In this document: piece after piece, positions 1-10,000 of the stretch
Layout of the letters: each line of letters starts with the position of its first letter
How positions within the stretch are numbered: the first letter of the stretch is position 1
DNA from: Symbiodinium natans
Lineage: Eukaryota; Sar; Dinophyceae; Suessiales; Symbiodiniaceae
NCBI GenBank assembly: GCA_905221605.1
Contig: CAJNDS010001572.1
Span: 1-14,004 of the forward strand
Direction of reading: 5' to 3'
DNA length: 14,004 bases
The notes under the pieces: model-generated
What the model saw: only the letters and a program-made list of their open reading frames with translations
Database searches by the model: none
Told to the model about the DNA's origin: nothing
Program-made: the position numbers and the translations under genes

Positions 1-1099
1 GTCAGCAGCATGATTGCCGACTGCGTGTCGTAGGTGTCTACATAGGGCATGTTCAAGTCGTCGATGAAGAACACACACTTCTTGTTCGCTGGCGGCCCGA
101 ACGTTCGACCTGATCTCTTGTCCAATGCGCTCATGATGATGTTTTGCAGTGCAAAGCTGCTTGTGTAGTTGTTGTTGTTGATCGACATGCTGATCATGTC
201 CTCGTTGTTGGCCTTCATGTCCGCAAGGTAGTCCTTCACAATGGTCGTCTTTCCAGTGCCTGCAACACCGACGAAAAGCACCGGCTTTTTCCTGGCCACA
301 TGCAGCTCCAGAATGTACTTCATGCGCTCCAACTCCATGTTGCTGATGACAATGTTCTGGTACATTTGCTCCGCCAGCGGCTGGTACGGCTTGATGTACG
401 TCTCCCAGCTGACCCAGTCTTTGGCTTTTGGCTCGTAGATGAAGTCGTAGCAATCGCCCTGGTCAGGGAAGCGAACTGCCTTCGAGAGACCCTTCATGTA
501 CGCATTGAAGCTCTTGCGGTAGTTCACCGTCTTGTCATCTGCAATGGAGCCGCCGATCGTCCACATCATGGCATAGCAGAAAAGGGCATCATAGCTCATT
601 TTCTGATCCTCTGGACTCATCGTGCGTAGCGCCTCCATGTTTTCTTTGGTGTTGTTGTTGAGCAGCGCATCGATGAAGCAAGTGAGGCTGTTGATGAAGC
701 CCATGTCCAACATTGGGCACGAAAAGTTGAACGACTTGCGAATTGCCTCGATGTTGGCCTCAAAGTAATTTGAGAAATGCAGGTAGAAGGCTCCTTGTGG
801 GATCTGGTCCAACTTCTCACGCCAACTCTCCACATACGGCTTCCAACCAATGTCCGTCTCATTGATGAACAACACGCCACCACGAGACACGGTAGCAGGA
901 CTTGCATGCTTCATATCTTGGATCTCTAAGATCATGCGCATCGTAGGCGTGAACGGGATTCGCTCGTTGGACACCAGCGTCAAGACTTTGTTGTCATCCA
1001 TGACCGTGTTCATGGACTCGATCCATGTCGCATCAATGTCACCATCTAAGATCACCCACTTGTGTTGATGCGACGCTTTGTACCCATTCATTTCTTTGC
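1..1099 (-). CDS. Dynein heavy chain, window exon 35 (end of AAA2, start of AAA3), continues past window
   Basis: At least 1,099 nt, open to the window edge. In order: KEMNGYKASHQHKWVILDG with the AAA2 Walker B region WVILDGDID (1032-1058), WIESMNTVMDDNKVLTL, SNERIPFTPTMRMILEI, PATVSRGGVLFINETDIGW, a helical link containing YEPKAKDWVSWE, then the AAA3 Walker A GVAGTGKT (246-269), a short Asn run before YTSSFALQ, FGPPANKK and the AAA3 Walker B FFIDDLNMP (45-71). The AAA2 box has Asp-Gly-Asp in place of a DE pair, as is usual for AAA2 in this family. Acceptor CTGAG|G. Confidence 0.95.
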
Positions 1100-4000
1100 C
1101 TCAGTTCGCTTGTGCAAAGGAATCTCTGTCGCAAGCCACAGGCACTTGCAAGGTTCTGGCTCTAAGTGCAACCATGATCGAAGCATGACAAAACGAGATG
1201 GACGCCAAGCTTCTCATGTTGCGGAAAATCACGGCAATCAAGCCATCTTTCCACTCCTCAAGAGTCACTCGAGCGATGCATCTTAGAAGAGCGATGCATC
1301 TTAGAAGCACTTTGTGTTGCAACAAGCTGCTGCGTCCATCCAGCTGTGGTTGCACAAACACGATTTAAAAAGCAGTTTATCTATCTATCTCTCAGGATGC
1401 TGGAACACATTCTCTCTAATCGGCGAATCCCAGAAGTCCTTCGTCTTGGACATTGTGCCGTACAGCTCGTCACTGGTTACTGCTTTGGGGTTCGCTTGCT
1501 CCCACTGCCTCAGTGGATGGTGCACGCACCCGGCAAAACTGCGCAGTGGAGCAACAAAGGGAACGTGCTGTTTCACAACTGTTTCAAAACTGCCGCGGCT
1601 GCCAGAAGGCCGAGCAACCCATCCTCACCCCGCGCACGCAAGGCTTCCATGAGCGTCTTCCAGACCTCTGTCTTGCCGCAGCCTGATGGCCCGATGATGA
1701 ACATGCAGTGTCGCACGCCAAGAATACCCAGCATACCCACGATCTTGATGATGAACTGCCGGTCTTCCTGCAAGCCCCTCTGCTTGGCGATGTTGCAGCA
1801 GAACTTCTCGAACTCAGGATCGCTGAAAGGATCCGGCCAGACACCAGGAAACAAATCCATGATTAGCCGGAGAAAGATGGGCATGTCCAGCGTGGTGATC
1901 TTGGGTGTGTTGAAGTCTCGGAGGGCACGGCACAGCACAGGGTTCTCATCACTGTCAGGCTCTAGGCGCTTCAGTGTGCCAGCCTGTCGCAGCAGCGACT
2001 TCACGGCGCGCAGACCCCAGTCGTAGTGCATCTGCTTACTCAGCAGTTCCTTGCACAAGGAGTACAGCTGGACAAACTTGTTTGCCAGTGGCCGCGCCTT
2101 GATGAAACCTTCGGACATGAGCATGTTCTCACAGATGAACCGAAGATCCGGCACAATCATTGCCACCGAACGGAAGAGTGCCTTCAAGTTCTCAGGCAAC
2201 TCTGTTCGCCCAGCATACCCAGGGTTCATTGTGATGAAAGCCCCGCAAGTCGAGATCAGCTTTGTTTCCTCCTCTGCGAAGAGGAAGACCTGAACTTGTG
2301 CCCGAATCGCATCCAGGATGCATTTGTACTGGGTCGATACCACCGACAGAACCTCGATTGAGATTCGGTTGAACTCATCGAAGCAGCCCCAGCAGCCTGT
2401 CTGAGCAATGCCCATGAAAATCTGGGCCATGGTCTGATATGTCATCTGGTCACTGCAGTTGAAGACCACGATCTGCAATCCAAGTGCGCGGGAAAGGTCC
2501 TTCGTGGTCTCGGTCTTTCCAGTGCCTGCAGGGCCAGCCGGCGCTCCTCCCAATGTCAGTCCCAATGCCTGGGTCAACGTGATGTAACATCGATCCGTCA
2601 GCGGTGTGATCACCAAGCGTCCACAGTTGCCCACGTACTCATAGCAGTAGATGGTGGTCCAATCGCAGATGCGAATCACGCACGTCTTCAGGTCATCCGG
2701 GGTGTAGCTGACCAGGTTCTGGCCCTGCGGACAATAGTTCCAATGAAACCGCAGCTGCGAGAGCCATTTGAAGTTCGTGTTGTCCGAAATCTTTGCAATT
2801 GCCATCTGCTCAACGATGTCGCGGCCGTGGACGTCAATGGTAATCAGCGTAATGATTTTGTTACGCACGTCCTTGCTCAGCTTGGTCTGCACGCGCTTGA
2901 TGAGCTTCTCAATGCGCTCATCATTCACGCGCTTGTAATCCTTCATGGCTGTCTCACTCCCGCTCTCGATCTCCTCGAAGACCCGATTCGTCTCCTCTGT
3001 CCACATGATCTGGGTAGCCACCAAGGACAGCTGCGAGCAGTAGGCTTCCAACCAGAACCTTGGCTCTATAAACTGATGATCGCAGAAACAAAAAGCCTGG
3101 CAGCCCCCAAATACACTCCCGCCCCAGTACCGAAATTATCAAGGACTTGCTTTAAGGCGGTGACTCTCGGGGGTTGTCCAGCTCCCAGTTGTCAGCAGTT
3201 GCCCGCGCCTGTTAAACTCAAGTGGGTGACCACAACGACCTTCTCTCCAACAGAACCATTTGCTTGAAACAAACCTATCGTATTCTTGGTCAACCTAGAA
3301 CTTCCATGCAACTGCTTGCAGAACTGTCTGCATCCCTCTCCGTTGCATGCCCCAGAGTCACCTGCTCCAGCTCGATGCGCAGCTGGAGGCGGAGATGGCC
3401 CTCCAGCTGCAGAAGGTAGCCCTGCAAGTGGGGGTCTCACTTGCAGACGAAGGCCACGCACCAAACAGGGTACCCGAACAAGTGCATGTGGCTGGACCAT
3501 GGCTTGACGCAGGGGAGGTGGGGCAGTGGCAGGATGAGGATTGGGGAGGAGGAGATGAGGGGGGGGGGGGGTGGAGATCAGAAAATGCGTGCCCATCTCC
3601 CGTGTATTACACCACAGAAACTCTCTCGGTCTCTTTCTTCTAAGCAAGGACAGGCCTTCCCTCTCCTGTCTCGCTCGCTCATGGTTGAAAAAGCCAAAGC
3701 AAAGGTCTTCGAAGTGGGGGGGGGGGGAGACTCGTTCTAGTGTACTGCCCTTAAGGTAGCAAGTGTTGCCAGCATTGTTGCTTGCCCTCCCTCTTGCCGT
3801 TTTTTAACGGCTGCTGTTATGTGGACTGGCGAGTGCCATGCCTGACATACTTGTGGCGGCTACCTGAGCACAACAGACTGCCTGGAGAAGTTGTGCCCGG
3901 CGGGTTGTGTGAACAAAGAGTGCACCACAACAGTTAGCTAGGCATGTGTTACAATGGCTTTCGAAATCCAAGTCCTTGAAATCAGCTGCAACCTCGAAAA

Positions 4001-7000
4001 GCAGCACATTTCTCAGATATGATCCTGTTGAAATCTACCACAGCGTTTGACAGGCAGGGAACCATGCAGGTTGGCTGGTCGGCCAGGTCTGGCCGACGCA
4101 ACAAAACAAGAATGCTTGAAGTCAAGAACACCATGGCCTCCACAGCGCCATCGATGTGCATGTCTTCTGCCCAAGCCACTTTCTCGGTGTCTTTTGAAAT
4201 ATGGCCACAGGCGATTCCTCATTTGAAACTGCAGTGGGACCAAATAAACTGGATTGGCATGGCATGTCGAGATGCTGAGAGTACACTGGCCTGCGTTGCC
4301 AGGTAATCGCACGTTCTCGCTGGGGGGAACTATGAAGCTCTTGGAACATTCTGGAACATTGTGGCAGCCGGGATTCTTCCAGTGTCCGGAGCTTTGGAAA
4401 AGTCCAAGGTCTTCACGCCATCAAAGATGTCACCCAAGTACTCCGCAACCTATACTCAAGACGGCTGGGGTAGACATGGGGTGCACTTTGAGCACAGCTT
4501 GCGTTTGGATGCTGTTAAACTGTACCCATCTATTGCGGACACGCTAGAGTCTGCCGGAGGCTTGGTGTGCAATGTCCCCCAATGGCCTTCAACGGCTTGG
4601 CGCCGTTGGAGAGGATGTCCAGCAGGGCCTGGTTTGCCACGAAATAGAACCGTGGGAAGGCCTTCTTCTTCTGCTCCAAGTACCTCATGCCGGTCTGCAG
4701 AAGTTCAGAAGTAAAGGAAACAATTGCGGGGCTCTGGCTGCAAAAAAAAACAAAGGACCACAAGTTCAAATATTCCTACTTCGCTTGCAGCAACATGATT
4801 TGCTCTTGATATACGGGGCCCCAATTTGAGACAAGCATGGGAATAATGGGCAGTCCCTCACCCCCACCAGAAGGTGCTCTGCAGACTGTGATCTGCAGGC
4901 CAAGAAATTTAATCAAGCGAGTCATGGATTCAGCGTTTGGGGCAGCAGTGCCGCACTTCGAACACATGTGGCCCTAACCTGTGCGGCTGCGGCACTCGTT
5001 CAGAGCCTTCTCGCATGTATCGATCCCCTCGGAGATCGCCCTCAGGTTGGCTTCGCGCCTCGGCAAGCATGAATTTGACCAACTGTCGCTCTGCAGAACG
5101 CCGCAACATGATACCGAGTACGTTTAGCCGAGGCCACCCCTCCGCACAGCAAATTTCCACAATCAGCGAGCTGTTCGAGGCATCCATCATCAGCTCCTGT
5201 GGTACACAGGACACAAACTGTGCCAGCCCGAAAGCTGAAATCCACTGGGGCTGCGGAGCCTTCCATGCTGCATCCATCTGCTCGAAGCGCTTGGAATCGT
5301 CTGGCAGCTGTGACCGGATGTCGGCACTCTGCCTCGGCTTCGTGATCTTCGTGTTTCTCTTTGGTCCAAGACGAACATTTTTCCATTCGAGTTTGGCCAG
5401 TTTGGCCAAGATGCATGAAGATGGGCTCCAGTCGGCACCAGTTGGCTTGCACCTTGGTCCACACGCTGAGGGCCCCATCAATGGCGCGCAGCTTGCCGCT
5501 CCACTCGTCGACCACCGGCTTGCCTGGAGGAGAAAGGTCCCGTGAACAAAATGTGACAATCAGGGCAGCGAATGCAAACTTGACATCTCAAATTCTACCG
5601 AGGAGCAGAACTCGATGAAACGGCCTTGTGAGGTCATGCCCATCATCTCTAGTGAGTCACTGTCCAGCTTCTCGATCACCTCTCCTTGGCCAACACAAGC
5701 AAGCCCAGTGCCCAACACAGTGCCTCTCACGACATTCGTTTTGGATACGCGGAATGTGAACATTGCGAAGCAGATGCATCCCCGCAGGCCAAGGTTCCAA
5801 GTTCTCCGAGGAGCGGGCAGTCGGGATTGGAGCAGTCAAAAGACACCGGCATCTTTGACCAGGTGGCCCGGATAGCAGAAAGCTTCTTCTCGATTTTGGC
5901 CTGCAGCTGCACACGGAGTTCATTCAACGCGAAACGCCTCACAGCTCGCACTATATACTTCTTGGAATGGTGCAACTCCAACACAGCCTCCCTGCCTCTT
6001 TGACACTCTGGTCAACAACCTCCGAGACGTCCTCCGCGAACTCATGCAGCTTGAGGTCAAGGAGGTCCTGGAACATGGTCAAGAAAGTGGCTTGTCTCCA
6101 GCACGCGCTCACAACTGAGAAGGTGGGTCATCGGACCCAAAAACCACGAAACCACTAAACCACTACGAAGTCCTTGAAGCAGAACTCCGGGCCCTTCTCA
6201 AACGTTTTCTGCGTGATGGTCATGATGCTTGTCCAGTGGCGATCGCGCATGGTTTCGCCGTGCAGATCGTTGACCTTGCAGATGGCACCAAGCAAGTCGA
6301 GACAAACAAACCAACTTCCCCTTAGAAAAGGAAAAGGAAGATGCTGACTCTTCACAGCCAGAATGCCAGAGGCAGCACCGTGGCCATGTTCTTGACCTCA
6401 TCTGTAAGCCATCGGTAGAGCTGCCAGCCCCTGATCTGCTTGGGCATGTTCTTGACCTCTCCCAAATGTCCCGACAGAATTGCAGGTGCGTCTTTCTTCT
6501 TGTCGTTCATCGATCTTACTCACAGGTCTTTGTCGGGAAAGTGCGTGGGCAAAAGAGGCTGTGATGGTTTCCTGTGGTTTTTGTGGACGGCCCGTTGAAA
6601 AATGGTCTCGTGATTCGTCCCCTTTCAGTGGGTTGAGGCTCCTCTCTTCCTGTCTCTGGTGGTGGAGATTGGTGATTGCGGGGATCGAGCATCTCCGACC
6701 CACATCATAAGCAGACTGAAGCGTCTTTGACGCATGTCAAGCGATCCGGGAACTGCATCAATCCTGCCACAATCACCCGCACGAAAGCTGCCAAAGCACG
6801 TGCCTCTCCCCGACCCTTGGAAACCAAACTTGCAAACAGCTTGCATGGGCAAGGCTCTTTCTTTGCCGGTTCTCATGTTTTCTCATAATTTGCCAGGTGA
6901 AAATCGATTACACCGGCACTGAAGAGGCCTGGTTCTGAAGATCGCGGGCTTGTTGGACCAGGGAGTCCGTGTCGATCTTATCCCAAAGAATGCTGTTCCA

Positions 7001-10000
7001 GCTCTCGAACGTCTCTTTCACCTTGGCTCCGTCAGTTCGCAATGTCATAGAAGGTGAACATAGGTGAACTATCCCGAAATACGCATCCTGAACAATACCC
7101 ACGACCCCTCCCATGGGGCGCACACCAGCGTCACACCATCCCAAAGGTTCTTCAACAGAATCAGCTCTTCCTGGCAGTCCTGGCGAAAGGATTGTGATTG
7201 GGAGATGCTTAGTTGGCCAGGATATGTGAGGTGATGTGAGGTGATGTGAGGTGGCTTCGGATCCTTCAGCTCTCGGTAGCTGGACATCTGCATGTCGAAG
7301 AGCAACTCCAGGTCCTCCAACCCCAGATCGAATGACGGCTTCTTTTGGTCTCTTGCAACTGAAGCATCTGAAGCATGCTGGCTTGACCGGTGCAATGTAT
7401 AACCCGATTCAACACCGTGATTGTAATGTCATCACTCCAATGGGTCGACATTTCATAGCTTCAGCTAACGAGAAACGCAAACTTCTGTGACAATGCCAAG
7501 AGGCATTGAACTCATTGGCACGTTGCCGAATGGCCAGGGTCTTGTTGTAGTACCTTATTTGAGGATCCGTCCCCCCCGAAAATCTCCTCATGCTCTCGCG
7601 CTGATTAATCGTAAATAGGCTGCTCGTTCATGGTCTCGTAGCTCAAGTCATAGTCTCCGCCCACAGCATTCGCAGGGTCGAATGGGCACTTCTCCCGGAA
7701 CTCGTGGCAGAAACCTTGAAGTTCCTCTGCGAAAACATCGATCTTGTTTCGGATCTTCAGAACTTCTTCCTTGCCCGCAAGGAAGGCACGGCATGTACCC
7801 ACAAGTTAGCCATACAAATAGGGTGCTAGATGGCGCAGCAGCAAAGCTGCATGCAAGCTGCATGTGGCTCAACCGCATTAAAGCATTCTAAGCCCACAAG
7901 GATGCTGCTACACCAGCAGCGCAACAGCAACTTGGGCCTCTTCGCAAAAGCAAGTACACTCCCATGAACCAGCCAATCAGGCCACCAAGCACATCACAGC
8001 AACAGCAGCCGTTTGAGCTACAGTTGCTCTGAATCCAAGGGTCACTCTGCAAAGGTAGAATCTGCTCCTTCACATCAAAGGCCATGCGGATAACTTCGTC
8101 CCATTTGTTGGGTGCCTCGGCAAGGCAGAACGAGCTTCAACAGAGAATGCAGCGAAAAGCAGATACTGAGTCGGAAGAACACGTGTGTTTCTTGGAGCAC
8201 GAGTTGCCTGGTCAAGCTCAGTGAGGCCATCATGATTCACGTGGTGCTTTTTCAAGAGCTGACACAGGTCCCTGATTGGTGGGAACAGCTTCTTGACCGC
8301 ATTTGTAGCCAGCTTCACATCACGGATGTTGGTCATGGTCGAGTACCTCAACCGGTGTCCATGCCCTCCTCTGAAACATCCTGGAGGGCTTACTTGAAGC
8401 CGAAAGCACAGCCAAGCTTAACTCCAAGCTGCAGCAACTTCTCATTCTCCGGCTCATCCACCGGCGAGGGAGGGCCCAAACCTTCCTGCTGCTCGTTGAT
8501 GAACTTGACCAGCGTGCGGATCCGCTCCTTTCATGGTCAGACGGTTCCACCCTGCGCGCATGCTATGAGCCCTTATGGACTTTATGTCTTGTCGGCATTG
8601 GCAAGAACATTCCTCCGTGAAGCTCTTGATGAAGTCCACATACTTCTCCTCCCACTGTCGAGCGAAGGAAACCAACTTCAGCTTCACAGGCTGCGCTCCT
8701 GCGTCGAGCAGCGATTTGAACAGGCTGTGCTAAGAAAAGCTGATCCAAGTCTACCAGTACTAATTCCTGAAGGTGCAATTGCTTGCGGACTGCCAGGACC
8801 CTTGAGAATCCTGATCTGGTTCGGAAGATGGCATACTACCTTTCAGACCCCAGACTAGCAGCCGTGCCAAGGTACCCACACGAAGCCAATGGATGTCCAC
8901 GGGCGTCTTCATGTTGGATAGATCCTGCATGGGCCATACTTGCATCGGGACTTCATTGCCTCTCGGGGGCAGTGTTCAAACCTCCAGGACGTGAAATGAA
9001 TGAAATCCAGAATCTTTGTTCTTGCAGCTATATACTGGAGATGCTTGACCTTCTTATACAACTAGCTCCAGTAATTGTTTTCTCCGTCCCGCCACGGAGC
9101 ACGGAATGGGCATCTTCTTTTGGCTCCAGAGCTACCCCTCTTGTCTGGAACCACTCCAGAGACATATGTTCTTTCCCATGAATCTGTGTAAGCTCTCCCT
9201 CCGTGTTGGGCCTTCTCAGTTTTCCGCGAGGCAGCAGGCAATCGGTGCTTCCTTTTTTAGTTCCAAAGCTACATGCAGCCCCAGGAATCAGCTGAGTCTA
9301 GGGAAAAGTCTTTTATTCTGCTAGAATCAGCTGAACCATGGGATAAGAACTTTTTGCATGGGTCTGGGTAAGCTCTCCCTACGGCCTCGTCAGATGTTCA
9401 GTGTTTGCTGTGTTCTGCGAATAGTTTCGCGGGTCTTTTCCAAAACAATGAACGCGGTGATGTGATTGCATTCTCAGTGTCCCGCTAAGGAAAGGCATTC
9501 AATCAACATCGGACAAACCAAAAGAAAGCCATTAGCATCATTAGCTTCAAAAGCGAGCGGAGGCAACTAACTCCAGAGGTGATTGTCTCCCCCGAAGCCT
9601 TCGAAAAGCAATTGAATCAACAGCTAACTCCCCTCAAAGGCCATTAAACAAACCCAGAACAACCAATCCTTCACTCGAGAGCTCATGGCTTCTAACTTTC
9701 GTATTCTTTGCTTTTTGGGTACTTCAGAAGTCCCTTCGCCCCTTTTGTGTGCCCTGCAGCTTGTTGAGTGTCTCCTGCTTCAGGTTCTTGAAGTTGATGA
9801 TCTGCTTGTCGAACTGCTCAAGTGGAGGGATCTGGCGGCCGATGTCCACCTTGATGCGCTCCATGATGTCCCGGAATGACCTAACCAAAGACAGCTTGCC
9901 ATGCATCGATGAATAGAATCAGATGGGAGTGGGGAACTGTGTGGTCACGGAATCGACACACCGTGGACATGAAAAGGGTTCACCCTTACTGCTCCGAGAT

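Noticed and set aside
144-629. A 161-codon open frame on the plus strand
   Set aside because: It is antisense to exon 35, which codes AAA3 Walker A and B on the minus strand. It is a shadow frame.
1346-2026. A 226-codon open frame on the plus strand
   Set aside because: It lies opposite exon 32, whose minus-strand frame codes the unmistakable AAA1/AAA2 sequence; the plus frame has no recognisable motif.
4937-5545. A 202-codon plus-strand and a 209-codon minus-strand open frame over the same stretch
   Set aside because: Conserved dynein segments here change frame at introns (exons 23-26). The long frames read through those introns and lose the conservation.
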